Shown: positions 8,975-17,313 of the stretch, in pieces | Numbering within the stretch: the stretch's first letter is position 1 | Layout: each line of letters opens with the position of its first letter | NCBI GenBank assembly: GCA_963752345.1 | Contig: CAVVYA010000017.1 | Span: 248,001-312,000 of the forward strand | Source: CAVVYA01 sp963752345 | GTDB taxonomy: Bacteria > Pseudomonadota > Alphaproteobacteria > SMXQ01 | DNA length: 64,000 nt | Direction of reading: 5' to 3' | Position numbers and translations under genes: made by a program | The notes under the pieces: model-generated | Database searches by the model: none | What the model was told of the DNA's origin: nothing | The model's input: the letters and a program-made list of their open reading frames with translations, nothing else

Positions 8975-9490
8975 TTATTTTTCGAAAAATCCCAAAGTGG
9001 CGGAGCCATCGACTTCGAATTTCTGACCGATCAGCGCGCCGGTCTTTTCATTCTCCAGCCATACTGCGGCACCGCTTTCTCCAAGCAATCCTCGAACCAC
9101 ATAGGTTTCGTCTGCATTGGGGGTGAACTCCAAATCGCCGGAAACGAAATAGATTTTATTGACCAGCGTCTGAATAGGTGCTGCGTAATCTCGGCGGCCG
9201 ACGAGCGTCAAAGAGGCAGGAGAGGCGGGAATCTCCCGCCCAACAGACACGGTGCTCATGCGAAAGCCTCGCCCCTGCGTCGCCGCCCTCGTGCCAGTGA
9301 AGCCGTTGTCGATTGCCTTCCCATTGAATTTCGCAACATAGAAAAAATCGGCGCCGCTGGCGCTGAACGGCACGACAGTATCGTTTACTCGCGCGAGTGG
9401 GCCCTTGTAACCGTCTGGAACCGGTTTGACGGTCTCGCATGCCGTGAGCAGAAAAATGGACGCAATCAGGACAGTGAGTATACGGAACAT
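8975..9490 (-). CDS. Small lipoprotein of unknown function
   Basis: 171 aa with an N-terminal lipoprotein signal: MFRILTVLIASIFLLTAC, where LTAC is the lipobox and Cys 18 would be lipidated. The rest is hydrophilic, mostly predicted beta, with no family I recognise; a pattern such as GRDYAAPIQTLVNKIYFVSGDLEF suggests a small extracytoplasmic beta domain. A run of Gs (GGGGGG) 5 nt before the ATG can act as ribosome binding site. The base composition is visibly more AT-rich than its neighbours, and it splits the queuosine gene group, so it may have been acquired separately. Confidence 0.7.
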   Translation of the reverse strand: MFRILTVLIASIFLLTACETVKPVPDGYKGPLARVNDTVVPFSASGADFFYVAKFNGKAIDNGFTGTRAATQGRGFRMSTVSVGREIPASPASLTLVGRRDYAAPIQTLVNKIYFVSGDLEFTPNADETYVVRGLLGESGAAVWLENEKTGALIGQKFEVDGSATLGFFEK

Positions 9491-9564
9491 GTGAACCCCC
9501 CGACTTGAGCCGTGAGGCCATTGCTACATCGGGGCTGGTTATCGTCAAGGCCCGCCTGCCATGC

Positions 9565-9592
9565 AAAATCGCAACAATGCTGTTGCGATTTT
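9565..9592 (-). terminator. Rho-independent terminator after tgt
   Basis: Perfect 12-bp inverted repeat AAAATCGCAACA (9565-9576) and TGTTGCGATTTT (9581-9592) with a 4-nt loop. Read leftward it begins at the tgt stop codon and ends in a run of Ts. The A/T flanks on both sides mean it could also stop rightward transcripts. Confidence 0.85.
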
Positions 9593-10716
9593 TAGACGGC
9601 AGGGATGTCGCCCTGGTCCAGCCTGGCCACAAACCCGTTGGCGAATTCATCCAGACCGCCCGCTTCAATCGCGCCGCGCAGGCCGGCCATGAGGTCCTGG
9701 TAGAATTGGATGTTGTGCCAGGTGAGCAGGATGGGGCCGAGCATCTCGTCCGCCTTGAACAGGTGATGCAGGTAGGCGCGGCTGTGGTCCTTGCAGGCCG
9801 GGCAGCGGCAGTCCGCGTCGAGCGGGCGCGGGTCGCGGGCATGGCGCGCGTTGCGGATGTTGATCTCGCCGCGCCGGGTGAAGCCCTTGCCGGTGCGGCC
9901 CGAGCGGGTCGGCATGACGCAGTCGAACATGTCGATGCCGCGGCGCACCGCGCCGACGATGTCGGCCGGCGTGCCGACGCCCATGAGATAGCGCGGCTTG
10001 TCGGCGGGCAGGTGGGGCACGGTGGCATCCAGCGTGCCGAACATCAGTTCCTGGCCCTCGCCAACCGCGAGCCCGCCGACCGCGTAGCCGTCGAAACCGA
10101 TGTCGATCAGGCCTTTCGCCGATTGCGCGCGGAGCGCCGGGAACGTGCCGCCCTGGTTGATGCCGAACAGACCGTAGCCCGGGCGGTCGCTGAAGGCCTT
10201 GCGGCAGCGCTCGGCCCAGCGCAGCGACAGTTCCATGGCACGCCTGGCGTCGGCCTCTTCGGCCGGCCAGGCGATGCATTCGTCGAACTGCATGGTGATG
10301 TCGGCGTCGAGCTGGCGCTGGATCTCCATGGAGCGCTCCGGCGTCAGCTCGTACAGGGTGCCGTCGAGGTGCGAGCGGAAGGTGACGCCGTTCTCGCTCA
10401 GCTTGCGCAGCGCGGCGAGCGACATGACCTGGAAGCCGCCGGAATCGGTCAGGATCGGCCCCGGCCAGTTCATGAACTGGTGCAGCCCGCCGAGCTGCTC
10501 GACGGTCTCGGAGCCCGGCCGCAGCATCAGGTGGTAGGTGTTGCCGAGAATGATCTGCGCACCGGTGCCGGCGACAGCCTTGGGCATCATGCCCTTCACG
10601 GTGGCGGCGGTGCCGACCGGCATGAAGGCCGGCGTATCGACCGTGCCATGGGCCAGCGTCAATGTGCCGCGCCGCGCGGCGCCATCGGTTTTGCTGATCT
10701 TAAAGCTGAGGCTCAC
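9592..10716 (-). CDS. tgt: tRNA-guanine transglycosylase
   Basis: Tgt exchanges guanine 34 of GUN-anticodon tRNAs for preQ1. Seen: DTPAFMPVGTAATVKGM near the N-terminus, ILTDSGGFQVMSL with the catalytic Asp, FDECIAWP, GINQGG, the nucleophile region FDCVMPTRSGRTG, and the zinc site CRCPACKDHS plus a downstream His (YLHHL). The start is taken as GTG 10716 (VSLSFKISKTDG), whose GTGA overlaps the queA stop; an ATG at 10755 would add 13 residues without homology. Length 374 aa, standard. The perfect terminator at 9565 closes the leftward queG-queA-tgt unit. Confidence 0.96.
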   Translation of the reverse strand: MSLSFKISKTDGAARRGTLTLAHGTVDTPAFMPVGTAATVKGMMPKAVAGTGAQIILGNTYHLMLRPGSETVEQLGGLHQFMNWPGPILTDSGGFQVMSLAALRKLSENGVTFRSHLDGTLYELTPERSMEIQRQLDADITMQFDECIAWPAEEADARRAMELSLRWAERCRKAFSDRPGYGLFGINQGGTFPALRAQSAKGLIDIGFDGYAVGGLAVGEGQELMFGTLDATVPHLPADKPRYLMGVGTPADIVGAVRRGIDMFDCVMPTRSGRTGKGFTRRGEINIRNARHARDPRPLDADCRCPACKDHSRAYLHHLFKADEMLGPILLTWHNIQFYQDLMAGLRGAIEAGGLDEFANGFVARLDQGDIPAV

Positions 10717-11772
10717 GAAGCGGGACTTTCGGTTGCGGGATGCAGCAGACAGCAATCGCCGTAGGAGTAGAAGCGATAGCGCGCGGACTTGGCATGCTCG
10801 TAGGCGGCCCGCATGCGCGCCAGCCCGGCGAAGGCGGAGACCAGCATGAACAGCGTCGAGCGCGGCAGGTGGAAATTGGTCAGCAAAAGATCGACCGCCT
10901 TGAACCTGTAGCCTGGGGTGATGAAGAGCGCGGTGTCGCCGCTGAACGGATGGATGCGGCCTTGCCCGTCGGCGGCCGATTCGAGCAGGCGCGTCACGGT
11001 CGTGCCGACCGCCACAACGCGGCCGCCCTTGGCGCGCGCGTCATTGATCGCGGCGGCGGTCGCCGCGTCGATCTCGCCGATCTCGCTGTGCATCTTGTGG
11101 TCGCGCGTGTCTTCCACCTTGACCGGCAGGAAGGTGCCCGCGCCGACATGCAGCGTCAATGTGGCGCGTCGGATGCCGCGCGATTCCATCGCCGCCAGCA
11201 GGGCGGGGGTGAAATGCAGGCCGGCGGTGGGCGCGGCCACGGCACCCTCGCGCCGGGCGAACAGCGTCTGGTAGTCGGCCTTGTCGCGCTCCTCCGCGCC
11301 GCCGGGGCGCGCGATATAGGGCGGCAGGGGGGTGAAGCCATGGGTGGCCAGCGCCGCCATCAGCGCCGGTCCGCCTGCCGAGAAGTCGAGCGTCACCTCG
11401 CCCTCCGTCGCCCTTGTCGGCGACGGTGGCGAAGAAATCGGCGGCGAAATCGACCCGGTCGCCGGCCTTCAGCTTGCGCGCGCCCTTGGCGAAGGCGCGC
11501 CAGCGCGCGTCGCTCTCGCGCTTGTGCAGGGTGACCTCGACCTTGGCGCTGCCGCGCCGGCCGGCGAGCCGCGCCGGGATGACCTTGGTATCGTTGACCA
11601 CGACGATGTCCCCTGGGCGCAGCAAGGTCGGCAGATCGCGCACGTGGCAGTCACGCAGGCCATCGCCGCCTGTGCTGCCGACCTCGAGCAGGCGCGCCGC
11701 GTCGCGCGGCTCGGCCGGATGGGTGGCGATCAGCTCGCGCGGCAGCTCGAAATCGAAATCGGAAACTTTCAT
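10713..11772 (-). CDS. queA: S-adenosylmethionine:tRNA ribosyltransferase-isomerase (one frame break)
   Basis: QueA transfers and rearranges the ribosyl group of SAM onto preQ1-tRNA to give epoxyqueuosine. The N-terminal part MKVSDFDFELPRELIATHPAEPRDAARLL...VVVNDTKVIPARL and the C-terminal part TAGLHFTPALLAAMESRGI...HVGAGTFLPVK...TNFHLPRSTLFMLVSAF are both well conserved but lie in different frames. The break is at 11405-11408 (CCGT on the plus strand); CCGCGT would give DKGDAEGEVTLDF. The repaired length of 353 aa is normal. It overlaps tgt by GTGA and lies 19 nt after queG. An intact pathway around it argues for a sequence error. Confidence 0.9.
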
Positions 11773-11791
11773 CGGATGTGTTTAGCAGACT

Positions 11792-12949
11792 TCAGGCAGC
11801 GGCCTGCCATTCGCTGCGCACGCCTTGGTCGGTTTCGCGCGTCAGCGCGCGGTCGCGCAGGGCGGCGAAGGCTTGCGCCCCCAGTAGGCGCGAGAGCGCC
11901 CATGCGGCCATGGCGCGCACCAGAGGCGAGGGGTCTGCAACGAGATCCTCGGCCACGGCTGCGAGGCCCGGCTCGCCAGAGTTGCCGATGGCGATCAGCA
12001 CGTTGCGCACGAAGCGGTCGCGTCCGATGCGCTTGATCGGCGAGCCGGAGAACAACGCGCGGAAGGAGGCATCGTCGAGCCGCGCCAGGTCGGCGAGCCG
12101 CGGCGCCGTCAGTTCGATGCGCGGCAGGAAGGCATAATCGGCGGTGCGCTGGGCATATTTGTTCCACGGGCAGACGGCGAGGCAATCGTCGCAGCCATAG
12201 ATGCGGTTACCCATGGCACTGCGGAATTCGGTGGCAATATGGCCCTTATGCTCGATGGTGAGATAGGAGATGCAGCGCCGCGCGTCGATCTGGCCCGGGC
12301 CGGGAAAGGCTTTGGTCGGGCACGCATCGAGACAGGCGCGGCAGGTGCCGCAGTGATCGGTTTCGGCTGTGTCGGGCGGCAGTTCCAGGTCGGTGAAGAT
12401 CTCGGCGAGAAACAGCCAGGAGCCGAAGTCGCGCGACACCAGGTTGGTGTGCTTGCCCTGCCAGCCGATGCCGGCGCGCTCGGCCAGGGGTTTCTCCATG
12501 ACCGGCGCGGTATCGACGAACAGCTTCACGTCGCAGCCGTAGCTTTCCGCCATCCAGCGGGCCAGCACGCGCAGCCGCTTCTTGGCCTCGTCGTGATAGT
12601 CGCGGTTGCGCGCATAGACGGAGACCACGCCGCGCTCGCGCTGCCCGGTCAGGCTCATCGGGTCGCCGGCCGGACCGTAGTTGAGGCCGAGCACGACGGC
12701 GCTGCGCACTTCCGGCCACAGGCCCTTGGGCGCCGCGCGGGAGTCCTTGCGGACGGCCAGCCAGTCCATGTCGCCGTGATAACCGCGCGCCAGGAAGGCT
12801 TCGAGTCCCTCACGGGGTTGTGATCCGAGCTCCGCCGGCGCGAATCCGACCGCGCTGAAGCCGAGCGCCAGCGCCTTGGCGCGGATCGCGTCCTTCGCAG
12901 CCGCACCTGGCGGGGCGCCGGTCTCGGGCGACGGAACGTGGATGGACAA
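11792..12949 (-). CDS. queG: Epoxyqueuosine reductase
   Basis: QueG reduces epoxyqueuosine to queuosine in tRNA with a cobalamin cofactor and two [4Fe-4S] clusters. Seen in 385 aa: catalytic Asp about 146 in VDTAPVMEKPLAERAGIGW; a first cluster at Cys 200, 203, 206 and 210 (CGTCRACLDACPTKAF); a second at Cys 253, 256 and 260 (CDDCLAVCPWNKYA); and a HEAT-like C-terminal segment (LVADPSPLVRAMAAWALSRL). It is first in the leftward queG-queA-tgt unit. The 227-nt gap upstream to the divergent marR gene should carry its promoter. Confidence 0.96.
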   Translation of the reverse strand: MSIHVPSPETGAPPGAAAKDAIRAKALALGFSAVGFAPAELGSQPREGLEAFLARGYHGDMDWLAVRKDSRAAPKGLWPEVRSAVVLGLNYGPAGDPMSLTGQRERGVVSVYARNRDYHDEAKKRLRVLARWMAESYGCDVKLFVDTAPVMEKPLAERAGIGWQGKHTNLVSRDFGSWLFLAEIFTDLELPPDTAETDHCGTCRACLDACPTKAFPGPGQIDARRCISYLTIEHKGHIATEFRSAMGNRIYGCDDCLAVCPWNKYAQRTADYAFLPRIELTAPRLADLARLDDASFRALFSGSPIKRIGRDRFVRNVLIAIGNSGEPGLAAVAEDLVADPSPLVRAMAAWALSRLLGAQAFAALRDRALTRETDQGVRSEWQAAA

Positions 12950-13176
12950 GAGCGTTCTCTAGGGTTCGCGGTGAAAGGGGCCTTCCTATCGCCGGCCCGT
13001 GCCGGATGCAAGGGGGGCCAGCCCAGGGCGGCTACGCGCAGGAAGCGGTTAAAACCCTCAATCCATGGGGTTTCCTTCGATCCTGAAGGTTTCGCAGTTA
13101 TATAATAAATGGCAGCCGTTACGGGCCTCCTATATGCTTTCGCAGGGAAGTGACAAAAAATCATGCCACAGAGCCG
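12950..13176. promoter_or_regulatory. Divergent intergenic region queG / marR
   Basis: A 227-nt divergent spacer. It has an AT-rich core with a perfect TATAAT at 13101-13106 (possible rightward -10) but no convincing -35 at 17 nt. AAACCC and GGGTTT (about 13052-13073) form an inverted repeat. MarR proteins commonly bind palindromes in their own promoter, so the operator may lie here, but no clear operator half-sites could be assigned. Confidence 0.35.
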
Positions 13177-13671
13177 ATGAACGACATTCGCAACGTCAAA
13201 GCCGGGCCCGCTGGCACGGATAGCGTGGAACCCTTGGAATTCCTGCCGCAACATAGCATCGGCTATCTGCTGCGCGACACCTACCGCGCCTTCTCCAAGG
13301 TGCTGCAGAGCCGGATTTCCGCCCATGGCGTGACGATCGGGCAATGGTATTTCCTCCGCGTGCTGTGGGAGGAGGATGGCCTGACCCAGCGCGAGCTCAG
13401 CCAGCGCGTCGGCATGATGGAGCCGACCACCGTCACGGCCCTCAACGGCATGGAGAAGCGCGGCTACGTCAAGCGCGTGCGCAACGCCACCGACCGCCGC
13501 AAGGTGAATATCTTTCTGACCGAGAAAGGCCGCGCCCTGCGCTCGCGCCTGCTGCCGCATGCCGCCGACGTCAACCGCATCGCCGCCAAAAGCGTGACGG
13601 CGCAAGACATCGAACGCATCCGCGGCGTGCTCAACACGATGAAAGAGAATCTCGATCGCGAAAGCATCTGA
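13177..13671 (+). CDS. MarR-family transcriptional regulator
   Basis: Winged-helix repressor of the MarR family (about 164 aa from ATG 13177; an in-frame GTG at 13150 is the other candidate). Seen: LLRDTYRAFSKVLQSRI dimer helix, GVTIGQWYFLRVLWEEDG, the recognition segment LTQRELSQRVGMMEPTTVTALNGMEKRGYVKR, and the wing NATDRRKVNIFLTEKGRAL. Such proteins usually sense small aromatic or phenolic ligands. It lies 33 nt before two class II aldolases and a dioxygenase on the same strand, so it probably controls that catabolic set; the ligand is unknown. Confidence 0.9.
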   Translation: MNDIRNVKAGPAGTDSVEPLEFLPQHSIGYLLRDTYRAFSKVLQSRISAHGVTIGQWYFLRVLWEEDGLTQRELSQRVGMMEPTTVTALNGMEKRGYVKRVRNATDRRKVNIFLTEKGRALRSRLLPHAADVNRIAAKSVTAQDIERIRGVLNTMKENLDRESI

Positions 13672-13704
13672 GGTTCCGTTTAGAAAATTCAGAAAGGTTT
13701 AGGG

Positions 13705-14483
13705 ATGAACACGGCCCTCAAGGCATCGAATATCGCTGCCACTCTCGAGCCCATTAAAGGCCAGCTCGCGGCGCTCACGCGCATCCTGAACAAGGAAGGC
13801 ATCCTGAGCTATTCCGGCCACGCCGCGGCCCGCGTGCCCGGCCGGGACGCGCTGGTGATCCACGGCATCAACGACAGCCGCGCCGGCGTGACGCCCGATC
13901 AGATGGGCATCGTCGACTTCGACCTCAACGTGCTCGAAGGGCCGCGCGGCTACAAGCCGCCGCGCGAGGCCTTCATCCATACGCGAAATCTTCCGCGCCC
14001 GGCCGGACGTCAATGCCTCCGTGCATATCCATTCCGATACCTGCACGCTGTTCACCATGGTCGAGGACGTCGAACTGCAACTGATCAAGTCGCACGCGGT
14101 GCGCTGGCGCAACGGCATCCCGGTGCATGCCGATCCGAGCCACATCAAATCGACAAAACAGGGCGCCGGCCTTGCGAGGACGCTCGGCGCGCTGCAACGG
14201 CGCGCTGATCCGCGGCCATGGCGGCGTCATCGTGTCGGAAAACATTCCCGCCCTGCTTGTGGACGCGGTGCATTTCGACGAAAATGCCAAGGCCTGCCTG
14301 CAGGCGGCGGCGATCGGCAAGATCAAGCCGCTGACCGAGGCGGAACTCGATTTGCTGGCCGAGAACAACGATAATCGCGCCCAGCATGTCTATAAACTCT
14401 GGTCCTACTACGTCGGCAAGGCCATCGACGAGGGCACTGTGCCGGCGGGGTGGGAAGGTCTGGTTCAGGAGGCCGTTGACTGA
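13705..14483 (+). CDS. Class II aldolase/adducin-family protein, copy 1 (two frame breaks)
   Basis: Zinc-type aldolase or decarboxylase fold. Seen: LTRILNKEGILSYSGHAAARVPG, then a frame change, then VHIHSDTCTLFTMVED with the H-x-H metal ligands, then HADPSHIK, another frame change, then NGALIRGHGGVIVSENIPALLVDAVHFDENAKA, which holds the third His. Breaks: CGCG at 13982-13985 and GCGCGC at 14187-14192; one extra CG pair at each restores HTREIFRARPDV and LGARCNGALI and gives about 260 aa, normal for the family. RBS AGGTTTAGGG before ATG 13705. Stop and next start overlap (TGATG). Members of this fold include fuculose aldolase and aromatic-acid decarboxylases. Confidence 0.75.
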
Positions 14484-15233
14484 TGGCGACCGCGGTTGAT
14501 CTTTCCAATTCCCACGAAGTTGCTGCGCGCGCGTCTCGCCGCGGCCACCCGCATCCTCAACATGGCGGGCATCCTCGATTACAGCGGCCATATCTCGGCG
14601 CGTATTCCGGGCACCGACATGTTCTTCATCCAGACGCGCAACGAGAGCCGCGCCGAGGTGACGCCGGGCAGCGTCGTGCTGTGCGATCTCGATTGCAACG
14701 TGCTCGAAGGCAAGGGCAAGCCGCCGAGCGAGACGGTCATCCATACCGAGATCCTGCGCGCGCGCCCGGATGTGAATTCGGTGATCCATTGCCATATGGA
14801 CCTCGCCATCGCCTTCACCATGATGAAGGACTGCAAGATCCTGCCGATGCGCTCGCGCGCCGCGCGCTGGGAAAGCGGCATTCCCATGCACGCCGATCCG
14901 AGCCATATCAAGAAGCTCGACCAGGGCCAGGCACTCGGCGAGCACGCTTGGGCCCGCACCACGCGGCGCTGATGCGCGGCCACGGCATGGTGCTGGCGGC
15001 GGAGAGTGTGCCGGCGTCTGGTGACCGACGCCATCCATTTCGAGGAAAACGCCAACGCGCAGCTCCAGGTGCTGAGCGCCGGCCAAACGCCCGCGCCGTT
15101 GAGCGCAGCGGAAATGGCGGCGATCAACAAGCTCGACGAGCGCGACCATCATATCCAGAAGCTGTGGAATTATTACGTCGCCAAGGCCAAGAAGGCCGAC
15201 GCCGTGCCGGCGAACTGGAACGTGGATCTGTAA
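14483..15233 (+). CDS. Class II aldolase/adducin-family protein, copy 2 (three frame breaks)
   Basis: Paralogue of the preceding gene. Seen: RLAAATRILNMAGILDYSGHIS, FIQTRNESRAEVTPG, VIHTEILRARPDVNSVIHCHMDLA (H-C-H metal ligands and the catalytic-type Glu), PMHADPSHIKKLD, GPHHAALMRGHGMVLAAESV and DAIHFEENANAQLQ. Three breaks: the CG run 14525-14533 (one pair missing), ACGCT 14944-14948 (four bases missing; ACGCGCGCT gives GEHARLGPHH) and TGCC 15009-15012 (TGCGCC gives SVRRRLVTDA). Repaired, it is 252 aa, exactly in frame end to end. Tandem non-identical copies suggest either a heteromer or two related substrates. Confidence 0.75.
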
Positions 15234-15254
15234 ACGACGCTGCGCGAGGCAACT

Positions 15255-16137
15255 GTGACGCTGTCCGTTTCTTCCGTCGAAGCTCAGTCCGCCATCCTCG
15301 ATCAGGTGCCGCTCTCGTCCGGCGCTCGGCGCCGAGATCCGCGGCGTCGACCTGCGCCAGCCGCAGGATGCGGCGACCATCGCCGCGCTGCGCAATGCCT
15401 GGCACGAAAACCTGGTCATCGTGCTGCGCGATCAGGAAATCTCCGCCGAGGATCAGCGGCGCTTCTGCGGCTTCTTCGGCGATGTCGGCAAGCGGGCGCG
15501 GCCGCCGGCGGGCCGTCACGAGCCGGACGGCACGCCGGAAGGCATGATGTATGTCTCGAACGTGCGCGTCGATGGCAGGCAGATCGGCTCGCTGCCCGAC
15601 GGCGAGATGCAGTTCCACATCGACCAGTGCTACATCGAGTTTCCCGCCATGGGCACGGCGCTGTTCGCCATCGACGTGCCGAAGGCGGGCGGCGACACGC
15701 TGTTCAGCAATCTCTACGCGGTTTACGAAGCGCTGCCGGAACGCATCAAGCAGCGCATCGATGGGCGCAAGGCGGTGCATTTCTACGACTACACCGCGAT
15801 GAGCCGGAGCGATGTGGTGAACAAGCCCAGAACCGACGTGAAGAACTACGCCCATCCTGTCGTCTGCACCCATCCGGTGACGGGCCGCAAGTCGCTATTC
15901 GTGTGTCGCCTGATGACGGGCTATATCGAAGGCCTCGAGCCAGCGGAGAGCGAGGATATCCTCACATTGCTGTTCGATCAGATCGAAAAGCCGGAATTCG
16001 TCTACGCCCACAAATGGCGTCCGGGCGACCTGCTGCTGTGGGACAACCGCTGCACCGCGCACGCGCGCACCGACTTCGACCCGGCCGAACGCCGCCATCT
16101 GCGCCGCTTCACCATCCAGGGGGGCAAGCCCTTCTGA
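15255..16137 (+). CDS. TauD/TfdA-family 2-oxoglutarate/Fe(II) dioxygenase (one frame break)
   Basis: Non-haem iron dioxygenase that hydroxylates a small acid while oxidising 2-oxoglutarate to succinate. Seen: IRGVDLRQPQDAATIAALRNAWHENLVIVLRDQ (helix before the jelly roll), FHIDQCYIEFP with the H-x-D iron ligands, and WDNRCTAHART...RRHLRRFTIQG with the distal His and the Arg that binds 2-oxoglutarate. Homology upstream of about residue 25 is in another frame; GCGC at 15322-15325 with one more CG gives SSGALGAEIRGVDL. Start GTG 15255, 22 nt after aldolase 2. Repaired length 294 aa. Substrates in this family include taurine, 2,4-D and carnitine-like acids; not resolvable here. Confidence 0.8.
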
Positions 16138-16201
16138 CCGACCGAGAGACGAAACCGCCGGCGCGCAAATGACCGGTGGTTCGCCATTAGCTAGGGAGAG
16201 C

Positions 16202-17254
16202 ATGACCATGGGACTGCCGAAGTTCGTCTTCACCGTTGCCGTCGCGGGTGTCTCGTTGCTTGCGCCGGCTGCCGAGGCCCAGGATGCCGTGGCCCAATTC
16301 TACAAGGGCAAGAATCTGGATATGATCATCGGCGCCGCGCCTGGCGGCGGCTACGACGTCTATGCGCGGGTGATCGCCCGCCATATCGATCGCCACATCC
16401 CAGGCAATCCGACCATCGTCGCCAAGAACATGCCGGGCGCCGGCAGCAACAAAGCCGCCGCTTTCATCTACTCCGTGGCGCCCAAGGACGGCACGGTCAT
16501 CGGCGCCGTGTTCTCCGGCGCCGTCATGGACCCGCTGCTCGGCGACCGCAGCCAGGTGCAGCATGATCCGACGAAGTTCACCTACCTCGGCAGCGCCAAC
16601 AACGAAGTCAGCGTGTGCGCGATCCGGGCCGACGCGCCGGCGAAGAATATCCAGCAGGCGACGCAGAACTCCGTCGTGCTCGGGGCCAGCGCGGCGGGTG
16701 GCTCGACGCGTGACTTCCCCGCGGTGCTCAACAACCTGCTCGGCGCCAAGTTCAACCTGGTGAGCGGCTATCCCGGCACCAGGGAGATCACGCTCGCCAT
16801 CGAGCGCAACGAGGTGCAGGGCGTGTGCGGCTATTACTGGTCGAGCCTGAGCACGCAAAGCCCCGACTGGGCGAAGCCAGGCGGCGGCATGACCATCCTG
16901 GTGCAGGAGGCCATGAAGGGCCATCCGGCCCTGACCAAGATGGGCGTCCCGGTCGCCATAGATCTCGCCAAGAACGACGAGGATCGTCAGGTCATGGAGC
17001 TGTTCTACAGCCAGCTCGTGTTCGGGCGGCCCTACATCCTGCCGCCCGGCGTGCCGGACGCGCGCATCAAGGCGCTGCGCAAGGCGTTCGACGACGTGCT
17101 CAAGGACAAGGACCTGCTCGCCGACGCGGAAAAGAGCCGCATCGAAATCATGCCGGTCTCGGGCGAGGAAGTGCAGGGACTGGTCAACAAGCTGTTCGCC
17201 ATGCCGCAACATATCGTCGAACGCACGAAGGAAGCGCAGGTCTACAAGAAGTAA
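16202..17254 (+). CDS. TctC-like periplasmic solute-binding protein 1
   Basis: Extracytoplasmic binding protein of the tripartite tricarboxylate transporter (TTT/Bug) type. Start ATG 16202 after GGGAG; a Sec signal peptide ends near AEAQD (about residue 25). Mature domain motifs: FYKGKNLDMIIGAAPGGGYD, IPGNPTIVAKNMPGAGS and VAPKDGTVIGAVF, where the APGGGYD and NMPGAGS loops bind ligand carboxylates in this family. Length 350 aa. No tctA or tctB membrane gene is in the window. It is followed 59 nt later by a close paralogue. Confidence 0.85.
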   Translation: MTMGLPKFVFTVAVAGVSLLAPAAEAQDAVAQFYKGKNLDMIIGAAPGGGYDVYARVIARHIDRHIPGNPTIVAKNMPGAGSNKAAAFIYSVAPKDGTVIGAVFSGAVMDPLLGDRSQVQHDPTKFTYLGSANNEVSVCAIRADAPAKNIQQATQNSVVLGASAAGGSTRDFPAVLNNLLGAKFNLVSGYPGTREITLAIERNEVQGVCGYYWSSLSTQSPDWAKPGGGMTILVQEAMKGHPALTKMGVPVAIDLAKNDEDRQVMELFYSQLVFGRPYILPPGVPDARIKALRKAFDDVLKDKDLLADAEKSRIEIMPVSGEEVQGLVNKLFAMPQHIVERTKEAQVYKK

Positions 17255-17313
17255 GCGCAGCGTTGCGGCCAAAAACCTCGGGTCCATCCGCGCCCGATAC
17301 AGGGGAGATTGAC

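Noticed and set aside
9505..10764. 419-aa open frame on the plus strand
   Set aside because: It is antisense to tgt, which is a certain gene.
13982..15325. Programmed ribosomal frameshifting in the aldolase and TauD genes
   Set aside because: There is no slippery heptamer or downstream pseudoknot, and the breaks share only CG tracts with those in unrelated genes.
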